Shown: piece by piece, positions 16,835 to 24,356 of the stretch
Numbering within the stretch: position 1 is the first letter of the stretch
Layout of the letters: each line of letters opens with the position of its first letter
DNA from: CAZFUY01 sp964522445
Lineage (GTDB): Bacteria; Pseudomonadota; Gammaproteobacteria; SZUA-229
Assembly: GCA_964522445.1 (NCBI GenBank)
Contig: CAZFUY010000034.1
Coordinates: forward strand, 1 to 25,393
Direction of reading: 5' to 3'
Length of the DNA stretch: 25,393 bases
Program-made: the position numbers and the translations under genes
The notes under the pieces: model-generated
What the model saw: the letters and a program-made list of their open reading frames with translations, nothing else
Told to the model about the DNA's origin: nothing
The model's database searches: none

Positions 16835-16915
16835 GTCGTTGGTCATTCGCCAAAAGAGCACTGTTCTTTCTGCTTTTATATTTTGGCTTAAACCAACGAC
16901 GAATGACCAATAACG
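16835..16915 (-). terminator. compound inverted repeat, possible terminator after glmM
   Basis: TTGGTCATTCG (16839-16849) pairs perfectly with CGAATGACCAA (16900-16910), and an inner GCCAAAA/TTTTGGC pair extends the stem. An alternative 8-bp pairing, GTCGTTGG (16835-16842) with CCAACGAC (16893-16900), competes for the same bases. On the minus strand the distal arm is followed by CGACTTTTTACC, a short U-tract. It may be a glmM terminator, a palindromic repeat, or both. Confidence 0.45.
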
Positions 16916-16919
16916 TTCT

Positions 16920-18266
16920 TTAACTCGCCTGGGCGACAGATTCCGAAACCGCATCCGCAATTTGCTGTGCATAACTACGAACGGTTTTTTCTTCTTCACC
17001 TTCAACCATGACGCGAACTAATGGTTCTGTACCAGACAGGCGCAGCAATACACGACCACGGCCATCCAGTTTTGACTCTACATCTTTTACAGCTTCCTGC
17101 ACTTTAGGCTCATCAATCGGGTTTATTTTAATGGGTAGCGGCAAATTGATTAAGATTTGAGGCATCATAACCATACCATCCAGTGCCTCTATCAAACTTT
17201 TACCTGATTCCGCCAGATAAGCCATTACCTGTAACGCTGAAACAATACCATCACCCGTAGTGGTTCTATCAAGGCAAATAATATGCCCCGAATTTTCACC
17301 ACCTAAAGACCAGCCTTTTTCTCTAAGACATTCAAGCACATAGCGATCTCCCACATTGGTTCGTACAAATTCCAGCCCCAGTTCCTTAACAGCAAGCTCC
17401 AGCCCCATATTGCTCATCAATGTACCGGCAATACCTTTTTGCTCATCACCGGCAGCTATTCTGGCCTTGGCAATAATATAAAGTATTTCATCACCATCGA
17501 TAATCTGACCCTTGCTATCAACCATCATTAAGCGATCTCCATCACCATCAAAGGCAATACCAATATCTGCCTTATTCTGCAACACAGCAGCAGCAAGTGT
17601 TGTGGGATGCGTTGAGCCACAATTTTCATTTATATTAAGACCGTCTGGCTTGTCACCAATCACAATGACATCTGCACCCAGCTCTGCAAATACATTAGGT
17701 GCTATGTGATATGTCGCACCATTGGCACAATCCAGCACCACACGAATGCCATTAAAATTAGTACCAATAGGGATAGTGGCTTTGCACGCTTCTATATAAC
17801 GTCCCTGAGCATCTTCTACACGCTCTGCCTTACCCAGTTTGGCTGAGTCAACAGTTTCCATATCTGCTTCAAACATAGATTCAATTTCAGCTTCAATCTC
17901 ATCGGGCAGCTTAGTGCCTTCGGCAGAGAAAAATTTCAGTCCATTATCATAAAATGGATTATGAGAAGCACTGATAACAATACCTGCAGAAGCACGTAAT
18001 GTTCGAGTCAAATAAGCAATACCGGGTGTTGGCATAGGACCGAGTATGCGCACATTAACACCAGCAGCAGAAAGCCCTGCCTCTAAAGCCGCTTCAAACA
18101 TATAACCTGATATCCGAGTGTCTTTACCAATAACCACCAGATTATCACCACGCCCCGCCAGAACACGACCTACAGCCCAGCCCAGTTTTAATACAGCTTC
18201 TGCCGTCATTTGACCTGAACCTACACGACCACGAATACCATCTGTTCCAAAATATTTTCTTGCCAT
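16920..18266 (-). CDS. glmM: phosphoglucosamine mutase
   Basis: Converts glucosamine-6-phosphate to glucosamine-1-phosphate, the precursor of UDP-GlcNAc for peptidoglycan and LPS, in the cytoplasm. The 448-residue product is of normal length. Visible motifs are the N-terminal KYFGTDGIRG, the phosphoserine loop SASHNP with catalytic S101, the Mg-binding DGDGDR (D240, D242, D244), the sugar-binding GGENSGH (322-328) and the phosphate-binding RLSGTEPLVRV (409-419). The ATG has GGAA 5-6 bases upstream. A REPIN sits in its leader. Gene order folP-glmM is conserved in gammaproteobacteria. Confidence 0.98.
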   Translation of the reverse strand: MARKYFGTDGIRGRVGSGQMTAEAVLKLGWAVGRVLAGRGDNLVVIGKDTRISGYMFEAALEAGLSAAGVNVRILGPMPTPGIAYLTRTLRASAGIVISASHNPFYDNGLKFFSAEGTKLPDEIEAEIESMFEADMETVDSAKLGKAERVEDAQGRYIEACKATIPIGTNFNGIRVVLDCANGATYHIAPNVFAELGADVIVIGDKPDGLNINENCGSTHPTTLAAAVLQNKADIGIAFDGDGDRLMMVDSKGQIIDGDEILYIIAKARIAAGDEQKGIAGTLMSNMGLELAVKELGLEFVRTNVGDRYVLECLREKGWSLGGENSGHIICLDRTTTGDGIVSALQVMAYLAESGKSLIEALDGMVMMPQILINLPLPIKINPIDEPKVQEAVKDVESKLDGRGRVLLRLSGTEPLVRVMVEGEEEKTVRSYAQQIADAVSESVAQAS

Positions 18267-18284
18267 TATATTTCCATCTGCTTG

Positions 18285-18349
18285 TTGTAGGAGCGGCTTT
18301 AGCCGTGATTTTTAGAAAAGATTAATCGCGACTAAAGCCGCTCCTACAA
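18285..18349. repeat. REPIN (paired REP palindromes) between folP and glmM
   Basis: Arms 18287-18308 (GTAGGAGCGGCTTTAGCCGT then GA) and 18326-18347 are inverted copies with two mismatches and a 17-nt spacer. The flanking TT/AA extend the pairing to 18285-18349. This is the same element family as 1769-1839, with an unrelated spacer sequence. It lies within the 148-bp gap and would be in the glmM 5' leader if transcription starts upstream of it. Confidence 0.85.
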
Positions 18350-18377
18350 TTGTTATCTTGATTTTTTAAACACATAA

Positions 18378-18383
18378 ATTATA
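18378..18383 (-). promoter_or_regulatory. possible -10 element upstream of glmM
   Basis: On the minus strand a perfect TATAAT lies 32 bases after the folP stop. No good -35 is found at 16-18 bases. A small dyad, TTAGT-CA-ACTAA, overlaps the expected spacer. This is a weak candidate only. Confidence 0.25.
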
Positions 18384-18414
18384 CAGAGTTTAGTTGACTA
18401 ACCTTTATAAATCA

Positions 18415-19239
18415 TCACTGCGCACCTGCCATGGCTTTACATATCTTCAAAGCATCAACACTGGCTTTTACATCATGCACTCTAAAAATTCTTACACCTT
18501 TTGTAAATGCCAGAACAACAGCGGCAATGCTGCCATACAATCGCTCATTCACTTCTGCGTCCAGTATTGCTCCTAACATACTCTTTCTTGAAATACCTGT
18601 TAATAATGGCATTTCCATATCTGCAAACTCATCCAAATGTTTTAGCAAAGATAAATTATGACCCAGACTTTTTCCAAAACCAAAACCAGGATCTAAAATA
18701 ATATTTTCTTTTTTAATGCCTGCCTGAATACAGACATTAACCCGTTGCTGCAAAAACTGTTTAATATCACTTACAACATTATTGTATTGTGGATTTTTTT
18801 GCATAACACGAGGCTCACCCTGCATGTGCATAAGACATACTGGCACATTTAGCTTTCCACATATATCTACTGCATTTTTCTCTCTAAGCGCATTTACATC
18901 ATTTACCAGATTAGCACCGGCCTCTACTGCTGCTTCCATAACCTGGGGCTTACTGGTATCAATGGAAATGGCAATAGCAGATTGTTTTCGAATAGCGCCT
19001 ATAACAGGAATAACACGATTAAGTTCTTCATCAGCTGAAACCGGCTGCGCACCTGGGCGTGTTGATTCACCACCCACATCAATAATATCTGCACCTTCTT
19101 CAATCATCTTTACCGCATGCTCACATGCGTTACTGGTAATATTAAAATGACCACCATCAGAAAATGAGTCAGGCGTAGTATTTAAAATACCCATGACCAA
19201 AGGCTGATCACTTAATAATAATTTCTGTATTTTATTCAT
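18415..19239 (-). CDS. folP: dihydropteroate synthase
   Basis: Condenses p-aminobenzoate with dihydropterin pyrophosphate in folate synthesis, and is the sulfonamide target. The 274-residue TIM barrel has all its signatures: MGILNTTPDSFSDGG (16-30, with N20), DVGGESTRPGA (54-64), the substrate loop DPGFGFGKS (183-191), SRKS (217-220) and the C-terminal RVHDV (253-257). The ATG start gives the usual N-terminus. It follows ftsH, as in most gammaproteobacteria, but a strong terminator lies in the 105-bp gap, so expression probably depends on read-through or an unseen promoter. Confidence 0.98.
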   Translation of the reverse strand: MNKIQKLLLSDQPLVMGILNTTPDSFSDGGHFNITSNACEHAVKMIEEGADIIDVGGESTRPGAQPVSADEELNRVIPVIGAIRKQSAIAISIDTSKPQVMEAAVEAGANLVNDVNALREKNAVDICGKLNVPVCLMHMQGEPRVMQKNPQYNNVVSDIKQFLQQRVNVCIQAGIKKENIILDPGFGFGKSLGHNLSLLKHLDEFADMEMPLLTGISRKSMLGAILDAEVNERLYGSIAAVVLAFTKGVRIFRVHDVKASVDALKICKAMAGAQ

Positions 19240-19277
19240 TATTTTCTATTACCACCAACAAAAGAATCTCTTTCTAT

Positions 19278-19314
19278 CAAAAACAGAAAACCCCACCATT
19301 TCTGGCAGGGTTTT
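19278..19314 (-). terminator. intrinsic terminator/attenuator between ftsH and folP
   Basis: On the minus strand a 12-bp stem (AAAACCCTGCCA with TGGTGGGGTTTT, including two G-T pairs) closes a GAAA tetraloop. The stem ends in TTTT, followed by CTGTTTTTG. It starts 31 bases past the ftsH stop and ends about 40 bases before the folP ATG. This is the clearest intrinsic terminator in the window. Confidence 0.8.
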
Positions 19315-19344
19315 ATATTCTAAAAATCACAGGGTCGACAAGAC

Positions 19345-21276
19345 TTAATGCTGGCTGGCTGGCCCACCAATAGAACCATCACCTTTATCATCTTTTTTCT
19401 TTTCTGATTTTTTATCATCAGCAGATGGTTTAGCTCTGTCATCATCATCCCAGTCTTTTGGGGGCGTTACTTCTTTACGATCCATTAACTGGCTAATCTG
19501 GCTAGCATCAATCGTTTCATATTTCATTAATGCATCAGACATGGAATGCAAAACATCCATATTTTCTTTCAGTAAAACTTCTGCTCGCTGATAATTTCGG
19601 TCAATAAAATCACGAATTTCTTCATCAATTACTCGAGCCGTATCATCCGCTATGTTTTTATGCTGCGTTACCGAACGACCAAGGAACACTTCTCCTTCGT
19701 CTTCACTGTAAGCAAGGGGGCCTAATTTTTCTGAAAGCCCCCACTTGGTCACCATATTACGAGCGATATCTGTTGCTCGCTCAATATCATTTGATGCCCC
19801 CGTGGTAACACTGTCTAAGCCAAAGATTAGTTCTTCAGCAATACGGCCACCAAACAAACTGGAAATCTGACTTTCAAGACGACGCCTGCTGTAACTGTAG
19901 CGATCTTCTTCTGGAAGGAACATGGTTACACCTAATGCTCTGCCACGTGGAATAATACTGACTTTGTACACCGGATCATGATCTGGAACCAGACGGCCTA
20001 CAATAGCATGACCCGCTTCATGATAAGCCGTTAGTTTCTTTTCATCATCAGACATCACCATGGACTTACGCTCAGCGCCCATCATAATTTTATCTTTAGC
20101 TCGCTCAAAATGATCCATTTGAACGTCTTTGCAATTTTCACGTGCAGCGAATAAAGCGGCTTCATTAACCAGATTTGCCAGATCAGCGCCTGAAAAACCA
20201 GGCGTACCACGTGCAATCAATGATGGCTTCACATCATCTGATAATGGCACTTTACGCATATGCACTTTAAGAATTTGTTCTCGACCACGCACATCAGGCA
20301 ATGGCACAACCACCTGACGATCAAAGCGACCTGGGCGTAATAATGCTGGATCTAATACGTCGGGACGGTTAGTTGCCGCAATTACTATGACGCCTTCATT
20401 CCCTTCAAAACCATCCATTTCTACCAATAACTGATTCAAAGTCTGCTCACGTTCATCATGACCACCGCCCACACCAGCACCACGATGACGACCGACTGCA
20501 TCAATCTCATCAATAAAGATAATGCATGGCGCATGCTTTTTGCCCTGTTCAAACATATCGCGTACACGAGACGCACCGACACCCACAAACATTTCAACAA
20601 AATCAGAACCTGAAATAGTGAAAAAGGGCACTTTTGCTTCACCGGCTATTGCCTTTGCCAGCAAGGTTTTACCCGTACCTGGTGAGCCGACCATCAATAC
20701 GCCACGAGGAATCTGTCCACCCAGCTTCTGAAATTTGCCGGGATCACGCAAAAACTCAACCAGCTCAGCCACTTCTTCTTTAGCTTCTTCAACACCGGCT
20801 ACATCTGCAAAGGTCGTTTTAATCTGATCTTCACCCAGCATGCGCGCCTTACTCTTACCAAATGACATGGCACCGCGACCACCGCCACCGCCCTGCATCT
20901 GGCGCATAAAGAAAATCCAGATACCAATTAATAACAGGAATGGAAACCATGAGATAAAGATATTCATCAGCAATGATGGACGCTCTGGAGGCTGAGCATT
21001 GATTTCAACATTATTTTCCAGCAAATCACCAATCATGGCGCGATTATCAGTCTCAGGACTATACGTTTTAAAGGCACCACTGGAGCTAGTTTCACCAAGA
21101 ATTTCACGACCATCAATGGTCACCTTCCGCACCATTCCATCTTTTACTCGCTGAATAAAGTCAGAATAGGCAATGCTATTGGATTTAGCTGTTTGCTGGG
21201 AGAAATTACTAAACACAGAAAGGAGAATGACCGCAATCACACCCCAGAGAATTAAATTTTTTACAAGATCGTTCAA
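19345..21276 (-). CDS. ftsH: ATP-dependent zinc metalloprotease FtsH
   Basis: A hexameric inner-membrane AAA+ protease that degrades membrane and regulatory proteins, among them LpxC and sigma-32 in E. coli. Of 643 residues, two membrane helices lie at about 7-23 and 105-125 around a small periplasmic domain. Walker A is GSPGTGKT (197-204), Walker B FIDEID (254-259), the arginine fingers R315 and R318, and the zinc motif HEAGH (419-423). The C-terminal tail is charged and low complexity. The start appears to be TTG: no in-frame ATG exists nearby, MNDLVKNLILW matches the family N-terminus, and GGGAT lies upstream. It follows rlmE by 66 bp. Confidence 0.98.
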   Translation of the reverse strand: MNDLVKNLILWGVIAVILLSVFSNFSQQTAKSNSIAYSDFIQRVKDGMVRKVTIDGREILGETSSSGAFKTYSPETDNRAMIGDLLENNVEINAQPPERPSLLMNIFISWFPFLLLIGIWIFFMRQMQGGGGGRGAMSFGKSKARMLGEDQIKTTFADVAGVEEAKEEVAELVEFLRDPGKFQKLGGQIPRGVLMVGSPGTGKTLLAKAIAGEAKVPFFTISGSDFVEMFVGVGASRVRDMFEQGKKHAPCIIFIDEIDAVGRHRGAGVGGGHDEREQTLNQLLVEMDGFEGNEGVIVIAATNRPDVLDPALLRPGRFDRQVVVPLPDVRGREQILKVHMRKVPLSDDVKPSLIARGTPGFSGADLANLVNEAALFAARENCKDVQMDHFERAKDKIMMGAERKSMVMSDDEKKLTAYHEAGHAIVGRLVPDHDPVYKVSIIPRGRALGVTMFLPEEDRYSYSRRRLESQISSLFGGRIAEELIFGLDSVTTGASNDIERATDIARNMVTKWGLSEKLGPLAYSEDEGEVFLGRSVTQHKNIADDTARVIDEEIRDFIDRNYQRAEVLLKENMDVLHSMSDALMKYETIDASQISQLMDRKEVTPPKDWDDDDRAKPSADDKKSEKKKDDKGDGSIGGPASQH

Positions 21277-21342
21277 AGCTATATCCCGAATTAGACAAAT
21301 TAATTAAATAGTTACTACACAGACCACTAATGTACCAGAATA

Positions 21343-21963
21343 TCAGCCTTTAAAGTCAGTTGCCAGCATGTAAACTTCACGACTACGGTCACGAGAAGCT
21401 CTGGGCTTACGCATTGCAACACGACCAAATTGATCTCTTACCTGTTTCAGGTAGCTATCAAAACCTTCACCCTGAAACAATTTGACCAGCAAACCACCGC
21501 CAGGTTTCAAAACCTGTTGAGATAAATCCAGCGCCAGTTCAGCCATATACATCGCCCGTGGAATATCCACAGCCTGTTGTCCACTCATATTGGGGGCCAT
21601 ATCAGAAATTACAAGGTCTGGCTGAGAATCACCTAAGGTATTTAACAACTGCTGAAACACTTCATCTTCAAGAAAATCACCCTGAATAAACTCGACATGC
21701 TCCATTGGATCCATAGGTAATATATCCAGAGCAATAATTCGGCCTTTACCTTTCAGTTTTCTAGCTGCATATTGTGACCAGCCACCGGGTGCTGAACCCA
21801 AATCAATAACAATTGTTCCAGGTTTTAATAAGTGATCTTTTTTATCAATTTCTTCCAGTTTATAAACAGCGCGTGAACGATAACCATCCTGCTGAGATCG
21901 TTTTACAAATTCATCATCAAAGTGCTCTTTAAGCCATTGATTACTGCTTTTACTTCGGGACAT
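21343..21963 (-). CDS. rlmE: 23S rRNA 2'-O-ribose U2552 methyltransferase
   Basis: RlmE (FtsJ/RrmJ) methylates U2552 in the A-loop of 23S rRNA, a late step in 50S maturation. The 206-residue product has a SAM-binding DLGSAPGGWSQYA (54-66) and the K-D-K-E catalytic set at K35, D121 (ISDMAPNMSG), K161 (LLVKLFQGEGFD) and E196. These lie three residues lower than in E. coli throughout. Its ATG directly abuts the stop of the upstream Wzz-like gene (TAAATG), with no strong ribosome site of its own, suggesting reinitiation. In related genomes this gene normally heads the rlmE-ftsH operon. Confidence 0.97.
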   Translation of the reverse strand: MSRSKSSNQWLKEHFDDEFVKRSQQDGYRSRAVYKLEEIDKKDHLLKPGTIVIDLGSAPGGWSQYAARKLKGKGRIIALDILPMDPMEHVEFIQGDFLEDEVFQQLLNTLGDSQPDLVISDMAPNMSGQQAVDIPRAMYMAELALDLSQQVLKPGGGLLVKLFQGEGFDSYLKQVRDQFGRVAMRKPRASRDRSREVYMLATDFKG

Positions 21964-23388
21964 TTACGATACTTTATGCTGCAATGATTTTTCTTTTACT
22001 TTGGATAAAAACTCTAGAATAAAGACTACAAATATTGCTAAAAACAATCCTGCAACTAATGACACTACAACAATCAACTTTCTTTTAGAGCTTACAGGCT
22101 TTAAAGACTGCATGGGTGGGGTCAATGATTGTGTCTCTCTTAATCCTTTCAGTTTTAAAGAGTACCCCTGTATTTCCTGCTGTACTTTTAAAATTTGATT
22201 ATTATGATCCAGCTTTATTTTAGATAGTTGTATTTCCAGACCTTTATGATTTGCTAATAATTTTTGCAGACTATGTTTATTGTCTATATCCAGCTTCTGT
22301 AAATTATTATTTACATCAACAATCAATGCCCGCTCATAAGTCTTCATGCGCTTATTTTCTTTAATTTGGTTTTCCAGTTTTTCACGTAAGTTATACTGTT
22401 TAATATAAAGCCGCTCTTCCAGTCTTGCCAGACGATCTCTATTACTCTGTATTTGATTATCGATTAACAACATAGTCATAGCACCAGGACCAGTACTTAT
22501 ATTTTTTGCTGTTTCTTTACGATTTTTTAGCTCATTGGTAATTGTTTGTGCTAAACCAGTTATTTGTGTTTCAAGCAAGCTATCAACATCAGCTAAACGT
22601 TTTAATTCAGATGATAGTTGTTTTGCTTCATCGTCTAATGAACTCAATTTATTTTTATGACTGGCAATATCAGACATAAGCTGCTGCTTGGCAACTTTAA
22701 TTAAACGCTCATCTTTTAATTTTTCTATGCTTATTTTTGAATCAAGCAAGCTTTGTTGTATAGAATTTAACTTAGTGGTTAATATCATTGGATTTTCTAA
22801 ATCAGAAAGTGCTATTTCCGCTCTCTTCAACAGATTTTTATACTCACCTTTTGTTATATCTATAGAAAGCTTGTGATCTTTCCTTAAGCGCTCAATTATC
22901 CGCCTAATGACATCTAGATGTATGTCGCTATCCTCCTCAACCCCTTTAGACTCAAGAATAATAAGACTACTATTTTTGGGAATACGTGCACTAATATCGG
23001 GATATTTTTTCAAGGATGGGTTTTCTTTAAGATAAGCATACTGCACAGATGGAATATAACTTTCTGTAAGTTTTGACAGAGCATTTTCTGGAGATTCAAT
23101 AGATTCAAAATGCTGTTTGCCACCATCACTGACCATCATCGCACCAATCTGTAATGTTGCACTGTAGTTATATAAAGTAGGTTTAGACATAGCATAAAAA
23201 ACGCCCAATAACATAGCAGCAAACACTATAGACATTAATATTTTTTTATGCTTTGTAAGCACCAGCCATAAATCAATCAGGCTAATATCATCATAGACGG
23301 GGTCAACTCTTACTAACTGAATTGAATCCTGATCTATTTCATTTTTATTTAGAACATGGATTTTTTGTTGGCGTTCTTCATTTATCAT
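21964..23388 (-). CDS. Wzz-type polysaccharide co-polymerase (chain-length determinant-like)
   Basis: A 474-residue inner-membrane protein with the architecture of Wzz/FepE polysaccharide co-polymerases. A cytoplasmic N-terminus holds the typical ISLIDLWLVLTKHKK (35-49). Membrane helix 1 is at about 50-67, followed by a large periplasmic domain with long heptad-rich coiled coils (about 170-425). A Pro/Ser stretch (LTPPMQSLKPVSSKR) leads into helix 2 (437-459). There is no C-terminal kinase domain, so it is not Wzc. It is longer than E. coli WzzB or FepE (about 325-377). Sampled lines are 27-30% GC against 43-57% in ftsH and rlmE, suggesting transfer. No other polysaccharide gene is near. A good AGGA site precedes the ATG. 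The substrate is unknown. Confidence 0.8.
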   Translation of the reverse strand: MINEERQQKIHVLNKNEIDQDSIQLVRVDPVYDDISLIDLWLVLTKHKKILMSIVFAAMLLGVFYAMSKPTLYNYSATLQIGAMMVSDGGKQHFESIESPENALSKLTESYIPSVQYAYLKENPSLKKYPDISARIPKNSSLIILESKGVEEDSDIHLDVIRRIIERLRKDHKLSIDITKGEYKNLLKRAEIALSDLENPMILTTKLNSIQQSLLDSKISIEKLKDERLIKVAKQQLMSDIASHKNKLSSLDDEAKQLSSELKRLADVDSLLETQITGLAQTITNELKNRKETAKNISTGPGAMTMLLIDNQIQSNRDRLARLEERLYIKQYNLREKLENQIKENKRMKTYERALIVDVNNNLQKLDIDNKHSLQKLLANHKGLEIQLSKIKLDHNNQILKVQQEIQGYSLKLKGLRETQSLTPPMQSLKPVSSKRKLIVVVSLVAGLFLAIFVVFILEFLSKVKEKSLQHKVS

Positions 23389-23571
23389 TATTACATCCTA
23401 TGTATATCTCTTATTTTATATGTCCGTGCCCATTAAATATGGAGGAGGTTTAGCACACCCTGACTAAACACGACAATACACATACTGATTTATTTATCAC
23501 ATCACATCTATTCTAGGGTAAAATATGCAATTAATCCTGACTTAATTTAATAATTATCACACATAATATCT
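23389..23571. promoter_or_regulatory. divergent intergenic region between wzz-like gene and yhbY
   Basis: This 183-bp AT-rich region must serve both directions. On the plus strand a weak sigma70-like pair, ATCACA (23496-23501) and TAAAAT (23519-23524) with 17-bp spacing, could drive yhbY. On the minus strand no convincing sigma70 promoter was found. CTCCATAT resembles the sigma-32 -10 (CCCCATNT) but lacks a matching CTTGAAA -35. E. coli rlmE-ftsH is heat-inducible, so this is worth noting, but it is weak. Confidence 0.3.
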
Positions 23572-23862
23572 ATGCATCTAACAAAAAATCAGCTCAAGTC
23601 TCTTAAGAATCTGGCTCACCATTTAAAACCAATTGTTACCATTGGCCAGAACGGTGTCACCGAAAATGTCATGAATGAGATAAATATCGCTCTGGATTAC
23701 CACGAACTGGTAAAAATAAAACTATCTGCAGGTGATCGTGAGGATCGCCAAAAAATGATTCAAATGCTTTGTGAGCAGACAAAGGCCGATAAAGTACAGA
23801 GCATTGGTAAAACGCTAACTTTATTTCGGCGCAATCCTAAAAAACCTAAAATTGAGTTATAA
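23572..23862 (+). CDS. yhbY: YhbY-family CRM-domain RNA-binding protein
   Basis: A ribosome-assembly-associated RNA-binding protein that binds pre-50S particles. It is 96 residues, essentially one CRM domain, with the family pattern LTKNQLKSLKNLAHHLKP, the GxxG-type loop IGQNGV (24-29), VKIKL and the C-terminal GKTLTLFRRN. It is the only plus-strand gene here. That orientation, divergent from rlmE and convergent with greA, is the usual gammaproteobacterial arrangement. No Shine-Dalgarno sequence is visible before the ATG. Confidence 0.96.
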   Translation: MHLTKNQLKSLKNLAHHLKPIVTIGQNGVTENVMNEINIALDYHELVKIKLSAGDREDRQKMIQMLCEQTKADKVQSIGKTLTLFRRNPKKPKIEL

Positions 23863-23884
23863 GTCGCAAGAGTTACGACTTATA
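23858..23884. terminator. bidirectional hairpin between convergent yhbY and greA
   Basis: TATAAGTCG (23858-23866) and CGACTTATA (23876-23884) form a perfect 9-bp stem with a 9-nt loop. It overlaps the stop codons of both convergent genes, whose coding ends are only 17 bp apart. No long T-run follows in either direction, so termination may be inefficient. Confidence 0.5.
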
Positions 23885-24356
23885 TATAATGAACTTCAAC
23901 AATCTCCAGACTACGGCCACCACCTGGGGTCTTTACCTCAGCCACATCACCTTCCTGTTTGCCAATCAAAGCTCTTGCTATCGGTGAGCCTATAGAGATC
24001 ATATTGGCTTTAATATCTGCTTCATCTTCACCCACAATCTGATAGGTTATTTCATCACCAGTTTCTTCATCGACCAGATCTACCGTTGCACCAAATACAA
24101 CTTTGCCATTGGCATTTAATGTGGTGACATCAATAATCGTGGCATTACTTAACTTGGCTTCGATTTCTTTAATTCTGCCCTCGCAAAAACTTTGTTGTTC
24201 ACGCGCTGCATGATATTCGGCATTTTCTTTTAAGTCGCCGTGCTCACGTGCTGTAGCTATAGATGCAATAATACGGGGGCGATCTTCAGATTTTAATTTT
24301 TTTAATTCTGCTTGCAGGTTATCTGCACCACGCACCGTTAATGGAACTTTATTCAC
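23880..24356 (-). CDS. greA: transcription elongation factor GreA
   Basis: GreA enters the RNA polymerase secondary channel and stimulates cleavage of backtracked RNA. It is 158 residues, as in E. coli. The N-terminal coiled coil carries the acidic tip residues D41 and E44 (GDLKENAEYHAAREQQ), and the C-terminal FKBP-like domain includes ITYQIVGEDEADI and SPIARALIGK. The start is GTG, overlapping the carB TGA as GTGA, with AAGGAG (24365-24370) 8 bases upstream; MNKVPLTVRG matches the family N-terminus. It is cotranscribed with carB. Confidence 0.97.
   Translation of the reverse strand: MNKVPLTVRGADNLQAELKKLKSEDRPRIIASIATAREHGDLKENAEYHAAREQQSFCEGRIKEIEAKLSNATIIDVTTLNANGKVVFGATVDLVDEETGDEITYQIVGEDEADIKANMISIGSPIARALIGKQEGDVAEVKTPGGGRSLEIVEVHYI

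Noticed and set aside
16736..17005. 89-codon open frame on the minus strand spanning the glmM-tpiA gap
   Set aside because: It overlaps the ends of both real genes and runs through the inverted repeat. The product is basic and lacks recognisable features.
18782..19150. 122-codon open frame on the plus strand
   Set aside because: It lies entirely antisense to folP, whose motifs are complete, and has no family features of its own.
21964..23388. Tyrosine autokinase Wzc or an SMC-like coiled-coil protein
   Set aside because: There is no C-terminal Walker/tyrosine-kinase domain and no ATPase motif. The two terminal membrane helices with a proline-rich lead-in fit a Wzz-type co-polymerase.
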